A program made the position numbers and the translations under genes. From assembly GCA_014239155.1 (NCBI GenBank), contig JAAZZQ010000088.1:124001-188000 (forward strand): a stretch of 64,000 nt of DNA. The letters are read 5' to 3'. Positions 54,390 to 63,792 of this stretch are shown in pieces. Below the pieces are notes generated by a model. The model did no database searches, was not told the origin of the DNA, and saw only the letters and a list, made by a program, of their open reading frames with translations. Source of the DNA: Lachnospiraceae bacterium. GTDB lineage: Bacteria > Bacillota > Clostridia > Lachnospirales > Lachnospiraceae. How positions within the stretch are numbered: position 1 is the stretch's first letter; each line of letters begins with the position of its first letter.

Positions 54390-54563
54390 TTACCACAATA
54401 TTGTTAAATTCGGCGTAAACTGTACTCTACAGCCACTTGTGCTTGGATTTGCTGTCACCCACTCAGCACAATCATCTGAACAACCCTGTCCCATTACCTC
54501 AGTTGTTTCAACCTTGTCCTCGATCTTCCTAACTTCTAACATTTCACTCTGCTTTGTCATCAT
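54390..54563 (-). CDS. three-cysteine RiPP precursor peptide (candidate)
   Basis: This 57-codon gene was found by translating the gap. The start ATG is at 54563 (a second ATG is at 54560) after AGAGGTG, and TAA ends at 54390. Residues 1-24 are a charged leader (EVRKIEDKVETTEV at 10-23). From residue 25 comes MGQGCSDDC, then a Thr/Asn/Ser/Pro-rich stretch, and a hydrophobic end TPNLTILW. Cysteines are at 28, 32 and 45, and Trp at 35 and 57. It lies 18 nt after a radical SAM gene, the normal setting for a sactipeptide or ranthipeptide substrate. Size, position, leader and cysteines all fit, but I know no named family for it. Confidence 0.75.
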   Translation of the reverse strand: MMTKQSEMLEVRKIEDKVETTEVMGQGCSDDCAEWVTANPSTSGCRVQFTPNLTILW

Positions 54564-54581
54564 ATGCACCTCTTTCTAACT

Positions 54582-55601
54582 CTACTTACTATTATTTTCC
54601 CAAAAATTTTGCTTTACGTGCTCTATCGCACAAACTACAGGTATAGGTTCATAATAATCACCCTGTACCATCTTATTAATTATCTTACATCTGGAACAAA
54701 GACATGCTGAATATACTGTACATCCTTGACACTTATGTATCGGGGAAGTATTAATTTTCTCAAGTCTTTGTATATTATCTTCCAATAAGGTTCCTTTTAC
54801 TACATTCCCTATCAGTAATTCCCTTTCACCCACCCCATAACTGCACGGATACAAATCTCCATTTGGGAGCACATGGAAATTTGTCTTCCCCCCTTGGCAA
54901 AATCCTTTATTTTGAAATCGATCTTCCAAAATAGAAATTCTCACCGACTTTAGTTCATCAATATTTTCCCTATAATACTTTCTTACTATTTTCATCTGTT
55001 CTAATAAAACTTGCATTTTTTTAACAGACCAATTAGGTGAAAAATAATCAGGCGCAGAAACAATATTTTTAAAACCACAATTAATTAGATGAATAATATT
55101 ATGACCCAATCTTTCTACTGTTTCTGAAGTGTAAGTCATCCTAACTCGTATATCAGATTTTTGTTTTAATAACTCTGGAACTATTTTCATAATTCGCGTA
55201 TAGGTTCCATTTCCATTAGAATCAACTCTATTTTTATCATTTGTTAGCATATCTCCATCTAAACTTAATGAAACTCCATAATTCATTTTTTCACAAAGAT
55301 AGTCTACTATTTGTTTTGTTAGCAAAAGTCCATTTGTTGTAATTCCAAAGAGAGGTTTTAAAGAACTCTTTTCTAATTCTGAAATAATATACTGAATCAT
55401 TGAAAAATTAATTAACGGTTCCCCGCCATGAAATTCTACTATTAATGGTTCTTGATATTTTGGTTTATAGACAGTTTTAATAAATTTAATAACACTATCA
55501 GCAACATCTTGTGTCATATTTTCACATTGCTTTTCTAATCCTTCATAACAATATCTACACATTAAATTACATCCTGTTGTAACCCATATTCCAATAAGCA
55601 T
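54582..55601 (-). CDS. radical SAM/SPASM peptide-modifying enzyme (2)
   Basis: The 339-residue iron-sulfur enzyme begins almost directly with the radical SAM domain. Its CX3CX2C motif binds the SAM cluster at Cys11, Cys15 and Cys18 (TGCNLMCRYCYE), and HGGEPL near 59 is the SAM-binding glycine motif. A SPASM domain with many cysteines (CQGG, PCSYG, CQGC, ACLCSRC, VVCAIEH) from about residue 230 should hold auxiliary clusters. It has no leader-binding domain of its own, so it may rely on the first enzyme's PqqD-like domain. It is 4 nt after the first radical SAM gene and 18 nt before the precursor. Confidence 0.92.
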   Translation of the reverse strand: MLIGIWVTTGCNLMCRYCYEGLEKQCENMTQDVADSVIKFIKTVYKPKYQEPLIVEFHGGEPLINFSMIQYIISELEKSSLKPLFGITTNGLLLTKQIVDYLCEKMNYGVSLSLDGDMLTNDKNRVDSNGNGTYTRIMKIVPELLKQKSDIRVRMTYTSETVERLGHNIIHLINCGFKNIVSAPDYFSPNWSVKKMQVLLEQMKIVRKYYRENIDELKSVRISILEDRFQNKGFCQGGKTNFHVLPNGDLYPCSYGVGERELLIGNVVKGTLLEDNIQRLEKINTSPIHKCQGCTVYSACLCSRCKIINKMVQGDYYEPIPVVCAIEHVKQNFWENNSK

Positions 55602-55605
55602 ATCC

Positions 55606-56868
55606 CTACTCTTCTTCCCATATTATATTCTGCAGCTCTTTCTTTCTCTTCTCACAATGGATATCTTTACTGATTATTCCCTTTTGCAGCATATCAATAT
55701 GATGCAGGCAACTCCAACAGAATAAATTTACATCGCAATCCTTACATTCCGAATAGTTTTGAGGATACAGTTGAAGAAAATTATTATATGCGTTTGTTTT
55801 TTTAACTTCTCCATCTGTAAAAAAATGTAATAATTCTTTCTGTTCGAGAATATTTCCTAAAAAATATTTTTTGTCAAATAAAATTGGACAAGGAAACATA
55901 TTTCCAAAATAATCAATATACATTGTCCTTTTAAGTGCTCCACAGGAACACACTTTCATGCCTGAACTATTGGTCCGAATCTGTTCCTTTCCATCCATAG
56001 TTTCTTTATTTTTATTATTCCTATTTACTTCCAATTCAGCCCTATTTGCTTCCCCTCTTCCTATTGGACTAAAGGTTCTAAGCATAGGCTTTGTTCCCAA
56101 CTGATTATTCAGTTCAAAAAATTGTTGTATATGTGGTTGGTTTTGTTTCGTAACCACCATAGATAACGAAATTTTTTTAAATCCTGCTTCATGAAGCATT
56201 TTAACAGAATCCATTACTTTAGAAAAAACACCTTTTCCGCGTATTCTGGCACATGTCACCTCATCAACACCATCAATACTTATATCAATTGAATCAACCA
56301 ACTTTACTATTATGGATATATTTTCTTTGGTAAACAATGTACCATTTGTCATAATTCCAATATGCCCTTTAAACCGTTTCCTAGTATACTCTAATAAATC
56401 AACAAAACCTTCTTTTAATAATGGCTCCCCACCCGTAAAAATAATCTGTTCTGGGCTTAAAGTAATAATTTTTTCTATTATCCTTTCACACTCTTCCAAA
56501 GTTAACACATCTGGTACATTACCAGCCTTTACACTGCAATGTTTACACTTTAAATTACATCTCTCTGTAATGGCAAATGTGATATACTTAGGTATCTCTT
56601 TCTGCTTCTGTTTATTTTGTGTTATAACCTCTATCTCAAGTAACTGATTTAGAAGCTGCTTCATATATATTTTATCACTCTCATCTTTCAGAGCACTTAT
56701 AAAATCTCGGACTGTATAGTGCTTCTGTATCACTGTTTGAATAAGCTGATAACATTCTTGACTTATTTTTATCCATTCGCCGGAATTTGTATTTCCTAGA
56801 ATAACCCTTTTTTTATGCGAAAGAATCCCTGTGTGCTCTGTCAATTTAATCGACATTTCTTCGTTCAT
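55606..56868 (-). CDS. radical SAM/SPASM peptide-modifying enzyme (1) with PqqD-like domain
   Basis: The 420-residue enzyme has a PqqD-like leader-recognition domain at about 1-88 (ISQECYQLIQTVIQKHYTVR) and a radical SAM domain from about 92, with Cys104, Cys108 and Cys111 (ERCNLKCKHC) and TGGEPLLKEG near 143. A C-terminal SPASM domain (CSCGAL, PCPILF, CKDCDVNLFCWSC) from about 305 should bind two extra iron-sulfur clusters. This order is that of AlbA/SkfB-type sactisynthases and ranthipeptide synthases, which link a cysteine sulfur to a carbon of another residue. The target is inferred to be the three-cysteine peptide 1 kb downstream. It starts 19 nt after the ABC permease gene. Confidence 0.93.
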   Translation of the reverse strand: MNEEMSIKLTEHTGILSHKKRVILGNTNSGEWIKISQECYQLIQTVIQKHYTVRDFISALKDESDKIYMKQLLNQLLEIEVITQNKQKQKEIPKYITFAITERCNLKCKHCSVKAGNVPDVLTLEECERIIEKIITLSPEQIIFTGGEPLLKEGFVDLLEYTRKRFKGHIGIMTNGTLFTKENISIIVKLVDSIDISIDGVDEVTCARIRGKGVFSKVMDSVKMLHEAGFKKISLSMVVTKQNQPHIQQFFELNNQLGTKPMLRTFSPIGRGEANRAELEVNRNNKNKETMDGKEQIRTNSSGMKVCSCGALKRTMYIDYFGNMFPCPILFDKKYFLGNILEQKELLHFFTDGEVKKTNAYNNFLQLYPQNYSECKDCDVNLFCWSCLHHIDMLQKGIISKDIHCEKRKKELQNIIWEEE

Positions 56869-56887
56869 AATCTCTTCCCCTAACGCT

Positions 56888-59440
56888 TCATTCTGTTCTT
56901 AACCTAACAATAATACTCTCTTTCTCTAAACCTCTGCATAAAAAGTAAGGAACCATTATAGCAATAATAATAAATATAGGACTGAGAACCATTATTGGCA
57001 GCAATGTGAACCGAAATGTAAAAAACCAAATGCTATGAGATACTATTTTTACTATTGTGAGTGATACAACTGTCCCAAAAAGTATAGATAACAAAATTGT
57101 AGCAATTGCATATATCAATCCTTCTGTAATAAGCATCGACTTTAACTGCTGGTCTGTCATTCCAACACTTTGCAACATAGCAAATTCTCCTTTTCTAGTA
57201 AGTACACTTGTAAACATCGCATTAAAAAAGTTTACAATACCTATAAAGGCAATAATCCCTCCAAAAACACTCCCAATAATCACAAACGTATTTTTTACTC
57301 CTGAAAATTCATCCAAATATTTTTTTTTGGAATCAAAATTCAAGAGGCTATTTGATTTAACATAATATTCTAACTTTTCCTGCATTTGTTGTATATTTTT
57401 TTCTCCTTCTTTACAATTAAATATATAAGAAACTGTTACAGGATTTTTTATATATTCAAGAAATACGTCTGAAGGAATATATATATTTGTATTACCAGTA
57501 TGTCTATCTGTATATGTGTTTTCTTTTATCAAAACCTTTGCTATTACCTCAAATTCACGGACAGCGGTTTCGTGAAGATTTATCTCATCTGTTACATCAT
57601 AAAAATGAATCTTAATTTTGTCACCAACCTGAATAGGAATGTTTGCTTCTGCATTTCCAAATCCACTATCTGAAATTCCTATAATAATACCTGCACCAGC
57701 TTTTAACTTATCAAAATCCAATACTCCTTCTAACAAATCCATAGATTGCAGTAAATAATCATCTGCTCCATATAAGTCAATCATTGGATATCCATTAACA
57801 TCCCTATTCGGTGAGGGCAATAAATCACTTTCGGCAAAAAACTGTTCTTGAAGCACTTTTGTCCTTATCAGCCTTCCCCCTTCACCAAACTCTGGCTGAC
57901 TTTTTACATAATCGATATAACTTTGTGGAATTCTATATTCAGATTTATCAAACGCATAATTAAAATATTCTGCCGTGGAAATAATAAAATCCTTATCTAA
58001 AAAGTTATTTACATATGCTTCTTCATCAAATCCATTTACAAATGTAAATACAGAATTGAACAAAACTGCTGCCAATCCTAAGGAAAAAACCACAAGCAAT
58101 GTCCTTTTTCTATTTCTCCCCAGATTTGCAATTGCCATACGATAAATTTTTCCACCGTTTACAGATTGTTTTTCTTTCTTTAATTTTTTGCTCTTTGTAT
58201 CTACAAATCGTAAAGCTTCCAATGGCGATACCTTAGAAGCAACCTTTCTCGGTATACTGACACTAATATAAATCGTTATGAACGAAAAAAATGCTGCGCC
58301 CAAGAAAATAATTGGTATTACTGTTATTTGCACACTGTCTGCAGTTTTGTATGTTGTTGATTGCATCAGCGCTGGAACCAGCAAAACCCCTAAAAAATAC
58401 CCCAAAATCAAACCAATTGGAATACCGATTGCTGCTAATCTATTCGCCTGCTTTTGCAATAGTTGTTTTAGTTGCCCCTCTGTTGTTCCAAGTGTTTTAA
58501 GCTGTCCAAAAAAGCGAATATCCTGCATCACTGATATCTGAAAAATATTGTAAATTATTAAATATCCTGTAACAAATATAAGTAGGGTTGCCCCAATCAA
58601 TCCCATTATCACACTCGAATTGTCCAAGGATGCTGTAAATAAATATGCTGGAGAAATTCTGGCAATTACAAAATTTGACGCATTCTTATCTGCTCCCATA
58701 CCTTCCCACACATATCCAGATTCCTCAAGCATCATTGTAATCTGTTCTGACAATTTCTTATCATCTTTAAAATTGATATAAACTACTACACTTCCTGAGT
58801 AATTCATATCTATATCATAGGTATATGGAATATCATTTTGGATCGCATTTAAATAGTCTTTTGAAACAATAATTCTATGAACATCTGAAAATTCCTCCGC
58901 ATTCCAATATCCAGCCAAAATAAACTCCTCTGTTCTGAATTTGTCTTTCACACGGTAATTTAACTTAATTGATGTACCAATCTTTTTTTCAATTCCAAGC
59001 CCTTCTAAAAGTTTGGAATCCGTAATAATCTCCTGTTGCGTCTGTGGGAAATGACCATCTTCCAGCTTGTATCCAGCAAATTCTATCGCAGTGTTATCCA
59101 TATACCACATTTCGGACTTTAAACCACGCAAAGAGTCCTCCAATATTTCATCCGCAACCAGCTTTGTATATGCAATTTTATCTATTCTTGGATTATCCTT
59201 TACCTTCTTATAAACTTCATCCGTTATATTACTTAAGACAATCTGACCATCCCCACCTGCTTTTCGGATATTTTCCTGCTTTACTGTATTTAGCAGCTCA
59301 AATCCCATAGTAAAAATCGTCGTAAATAAAACTGTAGTCAAAACAATTGCTACTATCGCGATAAAATTTCTATTTCTGTTTGCCCGATATGTTTTATTTG
59401 CTATCTTGTTGATCACTGGTCTATTGTTATTACTGATCAT
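56888..59440 (-). CDS. FtsX/MacB-type ABC permease, two-repeat form
   Basis: The 850-residue membrane protein is built of two FtsX-like repeats. Membrane helices lie near 25-48, 285-315, 340-370 and 380-405 in the first half and near 455-475, 730-755, 780-810 and 815-840 in the second, with large extracellular loops between them. It pairs with the ATPase gene just before it. Such systems move or expel peptides and lipid-targeting antibiotics, so immunity, or peptide release, is likely. The ATG at 59440 (GGGGAGGG) is preferred to a start 14 codons upstream that would overlap the ATPase gene. The radical SAM gene follows by 19 nt. Confidence 0.92.
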   Translation of the reverse strand: MISNNNRPVINKIANKTYRANRNRNFIAIVAIVLTTVLFTTIFTMGFELLNTVKQENIRKAGGDGQIVLSNITDEVYKKVKDNPRIDKIAYTKLVADEILEDSLRGLKSEMWYMDNTAIEFAGYKLEDGHFPQTQQEIITDSKLLEGLGIEKKIGTSIKLNYRVKDKFRTEEFILAGYWNAEEFSDVHRIIVSKDYLNAIQNDIPYTYDIDMNYSGSVVVYINFKDDKKLSEQITMMLEESGYVWEGMGADKNASNFVIARISPAYLFTASLDNSSVIMGLIGATLLIFVTGYLIIYNIFQISVMQDIRFFGQLKTLGTTEGQLKQLLQKQANRLAAIGIPIGLILGYFLGVLLVPALMQSTTYKTADSVQITVIPIIFLGAAFFSFITIYISVSIPRKVASKVSPLEALRFVDTKSKKLKKEKQSVNGGKIYRMAIANLGRNRKRTLLVVFSLGLAAVLFNSVFTFVNGFDEEAYVNNFLDKDFIISTAEYFNYAFDKSEYRIPQSYIDYVKSQPEFGEGGRLIRTKVLQEQFFAESDLLPSPNRDVNGYPMIDLYGADDYLLQSMDLLEGVLDFDKLKAGAGIIIGISDSGFGNAEANIPIQVGDKIKIHFYDVTDEINLHETAVREFEVIAKVLIKENTYTDRHTGNTNIYIPSDVFLEYIKNPVTVSYIFNCKEGEKNIQQMQEKLEYYVKSNSLLNFDSKKKYLDEFSGVKNTFVIIGSVFGGIIAFIGIVNFFNAMFTSVLTRKGEFAMLQSVGMTDQQLKSMLITEGLIYAIATILLSILFGTVVSLTIVKIVSHSIWFFTFRFTLLPIMVLSPIFIIIAIMVPYFLCRGLEKESIIVRLRTE

Positions 59441-59453
59441 TGCTGCCCTCCCC

Positions 59454-60125
59454 TTAATGCTCCACAATTTTACCATCCTCAATATAAATAATGCGATCTG
59501 CCATCTGTGCTATTTGCATATTGTGTGTTATCATAATTAAGGTCTGGTTCAGTATATGAACAGATTCCACCATTAAACCTAATACTTCTTGACTTGTATT
59601 ACTATCTAAATTTCCTGTAGGTTCATCAGCTAAAATAATGGAAGGATTACTTGCTAATGCTCTAGCAATGGCAACTCTCTGTTGCTGCCCACCAGATAAT
59701 TGCGATGGCAATGCAAATTTTTTTTCAGATAAATGCATAATTTTCAATATTTTTGTTATATATTCCTGATTTGGTTGTCGTCCATCCAACTCAAGTGGTA
59801 AAATTATATTTTCATAAGAATTTAAAACAGGCACTAAATTATAATTTTGAAAAATAAATCCAATCTGCCTTCTTCTAAAAACCGTTAGCTCATCCCTATT
59901 TAAAGTTCCAAGCTCACTCCCTTCTACAATGACTTTCCCACTTGTTGGATTATCCAATCCTCCCAGCATATGTAACAGTGTAGATTTTCCACTTCCAGAA
60001 GCACCCACCACTGCCACAAACTCACCTTTTTTTACTGTTAAATCAATTCCGTCTAGTGCTTTTGTTAGAGTGTTTCCCTCTCCATAATATTTTTTTAACT
60101 CTCTTGTCACTAAAATATCTTCCAT
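59454..60125 (-). CDS. MacB/LolD-type ABC ATPase
   Basis: The 223-residue nucleotide-binding subunit has a Walker A motif GASGSGKST near 42-50, signature LSGGQQQRVAIARAL near 140-154 and Walker B with ILADEPTGNLD near 163-173. It is of the LolD/MacB family, which powers FtsX-type permeases, here the 850-residue one 13 nt downstream. As first gene of the ABC-radical SAM-precursor operon it has its own promoter region, which includes the 35-bp palindromic site at 60177-60211. Peptide immunity is the likely task. Confidence 0.94.
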   Translation of the reverse strand: MEDILVTRELKKYYGEGNTLTKALDGIDLTVKKGEFVAVVGASGSGKSTLLHMLGGLDNPTSGKVIVEGSELGTLNRDELTVFRRRQIGFIFQNYNLVPVLNSYENIILPLELDGRQPNQEYITKILKIMHLSEKKFALPSQLSGGQQQRVAIARALASNPSIILADEPTGNLDSNTSQEVLGLMVESVHILNQTLIMITHNMQIAQMADRIIYIEDGKIVEH

Positions 60126-60176
60126 AGTTTCCCTCTCTCTTTTTTATATCTATAGTGTAAAACAAAAATGTCACCT

Positions 60177-60211
60177 AAACCTCTCCAAAAAATATCATTT
60201 TTGTGAGATTT
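60177..60211 (-). promoter_or_regulatory. 35-bp palindromic operator, copy 1
   Basis: Read on the minus strand it is AAATCTCAC, a 17-bp spacer starting AAAAAT, then GAGAGGTTT. It lies about 52 nt before the ATPase start codon. The sequence after it (GTGACA, then a TATAGAT -10 candidate) aligns with that after copy 2. The RNA could also form a 13-bp hairpin (60171-60217), so a terminator or attenuator role is the alternative. It is the only matching site between the kinase and ABC genes. Confidence 0.7.
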
Positions 60212-60220
60212 AAGTGATTT

Positions 60221-61249
60221 TCAATAATTTGACAAATAAATAGAGAATTTACTTCCTTTGCCGCATACAGATTGTACGCTAATAAACCCTTTTTCCATAC
60301 TGAGTATCTGTCTTGCTAAATATAAACCAATACCAACTCCAGCCTTATCCCTCACGTTTTTTCCTCTATAAAATCTTTGAAATATTTTTGGTATTTCCTC
60401 CTGCGGAATCCCTATTCCTGTGTCCGAAATCTCTATCAGTGTATATATTTCATATCGTTTCACTGAAACAGTAATATTCCCATGTTCTGGCGTATATTTC
60501 ACAGCGTTATCCAATACATTTTCCAGAACTTCGTCTGTCCATTTCCGATCATGCAAAGCAGTGAGTTCTTCCTCACATTCCACATAAATTGTAATATCTT
60601 TTTCTGCGGCTTTCATTGCAACACTTCCCAACACTCCAGCCAACGTTTCCTGAACAGAGAGCACTTGAGGTGACAATAAAAATATTCCCACCTCTAACCT
60701 AGACATTTTTAATAAATTATCCATCAGAAAATCCAACTTATCAATCTGCTCTGATAAAATTTTTAAATAACAGGTTCTCTTTTCAACTGATAAATCTTTT
60801 TTCTGAAGTGCTGTAGTATAAAGTACTGCGTTTGCAATTGGCGTCTTAACTTGATGTGCTATATCTGATACTAAACTCTGTAGAATTTCCTTGTCCTGTT
60901 TTGCTTCTCCTACCACCCTCTCTATATGATCACACAATCTTGCCAATTGCATTTGGCTTTTGCTTAATAAAGAATCCTGATATCTGAAAAATTCCTGCAT
61001 TTTACCGTCCTGTATTATTTGAGTAATATTTTTTTCCAAAATATCAGAATATGTTTCAATTTCTCGAATCAACTGCCTGCTAATCAAACCATTTAATAAA
61101 ATAGTTAATATACATAGTCCATATAAAATAAAATTCACTTTGCTTTGTAGAATAAAGGATATTCCCCCTGACACTATAATAAATACACCATTGCCATAAT
61201 TCCTTATTCTTATTAATGTATCTGTTGAAATCCTATTTTTAGTCCCCAC
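60221..61249 (-). CDS. sensor histidine kinase of the peptide island
   Basis: The 342-residue kinase has two close N-terminal membrane helices (about 19-34 and 37-55) and hardly any extracellular loop. The HisKA box is VSDIAHQVKTPIAN near residue 133, the N-box ENVLDNAVKYTP near 242 and the G1 box DTGIGI near 274. The short loop fits the intramembrane-sensing kinases that detect peptides through a neighbouring ABC permease, as with BceS, though the permease here is not BceB. It overlaps the regulator gene by 11 nt. Likely job: to sense the island's own peptide or a related antibiotic. Confidence 0.92.
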   Translation of the reverse strand: MGTKNRISTDTLIRIRNYGNGVFIIVSGGISFILQSKVNFILYGLCILTILLNGLISRQLIREIETYSDILEKNITQIIQDGKMQEFFRYQDSLLSKSQMQLARLCDHIERVVGEAKQDKEILQSLVSDIAHQVKTPIANAVLYTTALQKKDLSVEKRTCYLKILSEQIDKLDFLMDNLLKMSRLEVGIFLLSPQVLSVQETLAGVLGSVAMKAAEKDITIYVECEEELTALHDRKWTDEVLENVLDNAVKYTPEHGNITVSVKRYEIYTLIEISDTGIGIPQEEIPKIFQRFYRGKNVRDKAGVGIGLYLARQILSMEKGFISVQSVCGKGSKFSIYLSNY

Positions 61250-61940
61250 TATTTCCCTCTCCTATCCATGTATATCCCATTCCATAGATTGTTTTTATAT
61301 ATCGATGCTCCGAATCCTCAAGTTTACTTCTCAATCTATTAATGCTCACTGTCAACGCATGTTCATCTACATAATTTTCGCTTTCGTTATCCCATAATTT
61401 TTCTAAAAACATACGTCTTGTTAAAACTAAATTTCTATTATTAATTAACAATTTTAATAGTTTAAACTCAAAAGAAGTCATTACTATTTTTTGATCTTCT
61501 TTAATAATTTGTAAACTTTCAAAATCAATGGTAATAAATCCGTCTGTCCAAATATCCTTTTTAATATCTTTTCCATAGCGTTGCAACACTACTGCAATAC
61601 GGCATTGAAGTACAGAGACACTAAAAGGTTTTTTAATATAGTCATCTGCCCCTGAAGCAAAACCTCTTACTTCATCTATTTCCATATCTCTTGCTGTCAA
61701 AAATAAAATTGGAATACTTTTTATACTTTTCATTTTCTGACAAACTTCAAATCCATCCATATCTGGTAAATTTATGTCTAACAAAATCAAATCAATTTTT
61801 AATCTTTTTAGTTTATCAATCGCTTCTAATCCTGTTTGGACGCTCTCAATCTCATACCCACAATTCTCTAAATTAACCGCAAGCCCACTTGACAATACTG
61901 GGTCATCCTCAACAATTAAGATTTTATTCATTTCAAACAC
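61239..61940 (-). CDS. OmpR-family response regulator of the peptide island
   Basis: The 233-residue regulator has a receiver domain with phospho-acceptor Asp near 56 (LILLDINLPDMDG), the KKPF lysine near 106 and a winged-helix DNA-binding domain at 135-228. GTG at 61940 (AGGA 6 nt before it) or ATG at 61931 could be the start; the spacing favours GTG. The inferred target is the palindromic site found before both transport operons of the island. The kinase gene follows with an 11-nt overlap. Confidence 0.93.
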   Translation of the reverse strand: MFEMNKILIVEDDPVLSSGLAVNLENCGYEIESVQTGLEAIDKLKRLKIDLILLDINLPDMDGFEVCQKMKSIKSIPILFLTARDMEIDEVRGFASGADDYIKKPFSVSVLQCRIAVVLQRYGKDIKKDIWTDGFITIDFESLQIIKEDQKIVMTSFEFKLLKLLINNRNLVLTRRMFLEKLWDNESENYVDEHALTVSINRLRSKLEDSEHRYIKTIYGMGYTWIGEGNSGD

Positions 61941-61967
61941 TCACTTTCCTAGAATTCTTTGCTGTCA

Positions 61968-61976
61968 ATTATAACA
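61968..61976 (-). promoter_or_regulatory. extended -10 promoter for the island regulator
   Basis: On the minus strand TGTTATAAT gives a consensus TATAAT with the TG extension and no good -35 box. It lies about 28 nt before the regulator start codon. No palindromic operator is nearby, so the two-component genes appear to be expressed on their own. Confidence 0.55.
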
Positions 61977-62004
61977 AATCTTAACTTTTCTGGATAGATT
62001 CAAG

Positions 62005-63636
62005 TTAAAATGTAATAATCTTATCGCAGACTGTCAATAATTCTCTTCGATGTGTAACAATAATAACAGTTTTATTTGTCAAATATTCTCTCACTATATT
62101 ACAAAAATTTCTCTCACTTTCCAAATCCATAGCTGCAGTTGGTTCGTCTAAAATATATATACTTTTATTTTGTAAAAGACCACGTATTAATGCTAATTTT
62201 TGTGCCTCTCCTCCGGACAAATTTCCCCTGTTTTCAGTAAGCTCTGTCTCTAATCCATCTGGAAACTTTTCCAATGATACTCCTAATTTCTCCATAAACT
62301 CAAACATCTTATTTTCTTTCTCTTTTGAATCAATTTCCATAATATCTCTTAGTGTTCCATAGGGCAAAAAGCATTCTTGAGGGATAACTGTTACATTTCT
62401 TTTTATGCTCTCATACGTAATATTGTCTATTGAAATTCCATCAAAATAAAGCATTCCCGATTGGGGTATACATAATTTAGAAAGCAACTTTATTAATGTA
62501 GATTTGCCACTGCCATTTTCACCAATAATCCCAATTGTTGCCTTTTCTGGAATTTCCATTGTTAAATTTTGCAATATCCATTTTTCTTTGTACTTAAAAC
62601 TTACATCATCAAAATTTATCTCTCCTTTTGTGCATATCCAATCTATTTTTCCAGCTAATATAGAATCTTCATTTTCTAAAATTTCAAGAATCTTTTCTAT
62701 CATTGGCTTTGTATTTTTTATATTAATATATTCTGTTCCCAATACCACAATTGGTCCATAAAGTCTCTGTATATAAATAGTCAAAGAAAATAATACCCCA
62801 ATACTCAATCTTCCCTTTAAAACTTCAATCGCCCCTACTACCAATACTGCAAGTATTCCAAAAACATTAAATGACATACCAATTAACTGTGCAATCGTTA
62901 CCCTCTTCGTCTGTAAAATAAATTGCTGTATTACATTTCTATTCTTTGTATCAAAACGCCTTCTTTCCAATGCAGTCAGATCTGCCATTTGAATTGTAGC
63001 AATATGATTGAGGGTTTCATTTATAATACTCGAAAGTTCTCCCATCTGTAATCTTAATACAGACATACCATCCTGAATCTTATCTCCACATTTTTTTTGT
63101 ATACTTGCAAATAAAAACGCCATAAGCAGAATAATCAATCCTAATATTGGGTTAATAATTAAAAACACTATCGTAATTCCAACAGCAACAAAAAAATTGA
63201 TAATTAAATTACTTATTGTACCAGTCAATAAATTTTGTATACTATCAATATCATTCTCTAGCACTCTTAATACATCGCCAATTTGATAATTCATCCAAAA
63301 TTTTAGATTTCTCTCTAATAATTTTTCAAACATAGTACGTTTGATGTTATATACTATTTGTTGTGCCAACTTATAAAAACTAACCTTCTGTAAATACTGA
63401 AATAAAATCATTAGTAATCCACATACTAACATTGCACTGCAATAAAACAATATCTTTTCTATATCGCAACTTTTAATTCCCTCATCAATAATCAAACTAA
63501 TAAACCCCGGGAAAGCAAGGGAAAATATGGTATATAATACCATAAAAATAAGGCACTTTATTTGCTTAAATATGTATAACTTTATTGGCATCTGAAGTAT
63601 AGTATTGATTTTTTTAATATAATTTTTCATTTTCAT
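62005..63636 (-). CDS. ABC exporter, fused membrane and ATPase domains
   Basis: The 543-residue half-transporter has a six-helix membrane domain (about 20-310) followed by an ATPase domain with Walker A GENGSGKST near 360, signature NLSGGEAQKLALIRG near 455 and Walker B YILDEPTAAMD near 475. It has the layout of peptide and lipid exporters but no N-terminal C39 peptidase, so it would export an already processed peptide. It works as a homodimer. It has its own control region with a second copy of the 35-bp palindrome. The gap to the regulator gene is 64 nt. Confidence 0.92.
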   Translation of the reverse strand: MKMKNYIKKINTILQMPIKLYIFKQIKCLIFMVLYTIFSLAFPGFISLIIDEGIKSCDIEKILFYCSAMLVCGLLMILFQYLQKVSFYKLAQQIVYNIKRTMFEKLLERNLKFWMNYQIGDVLRVLENDIDSIQNLLTGTISNLIINFFVAVGITIVFLIINPILGLIILLMAFLFASIQKKCGDKIQDGMSVLRLQMGELSSIINETLNHIATIQMADLTALERRRFDTKNRNVIQQFILQTKRVTIAQLIGMSFNVFGILAVLVVGAIEVLKGRLSIGVLFSLTIYIQRLYGPIVVLGTEYINIKNTKPMIEKILEILENEDSILAGKIDWICTKGEINFDDVSFKYKEKWILQNLTMEIPEKATIGIIGENGSGKSTLIKLLSKLCIPQSGMLYFDGISIDNITYESIKRNVTVIPQECFLPYGTLRDIMEIDSKEKENKMFEFMEKLGVSLEKFPDGLETELTENRGNLSGGEAQKLALIRGLLQNKSIYILDEPTAAMDLESERNFCNIVREYLTNKTVIIVTHRRELLTVCDKIITF

Positions 63637-63792
63637 TCCTTAAAAGTATTTATATTTGTATCGTTAATCTATTTAAAAATGTCTTTAATTTGGATACATT
63701 AATTTTTATGTACAAAAAGATAATCACAAAATTAGTATAAACACAACATTATAATCCCATTTTATTAATACAATACCATATAATTATCACTA

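Noticed and set aside
56888-60125. BceAB-type bacitracin module
   Set aside because: The permease has 850 residues with two FtsX repeats and large loops in each, unlike BceB, so only the short-loop kinase resembles that system.
53195-63636. Lanthipeptide or lasso peptide system
   Set aside because: No LanB/C/M, LanL or lasso cyclase/protease genes are present; the only modifying enzymes are two radical SAM/SPASM proteins.
62005-63636. Exporter with a built-in leader peptidase (PCAT)
   Set aside because: The protein starts directly at the membrane domain; there is no N-terminal C39 domain with Cys-His residues.
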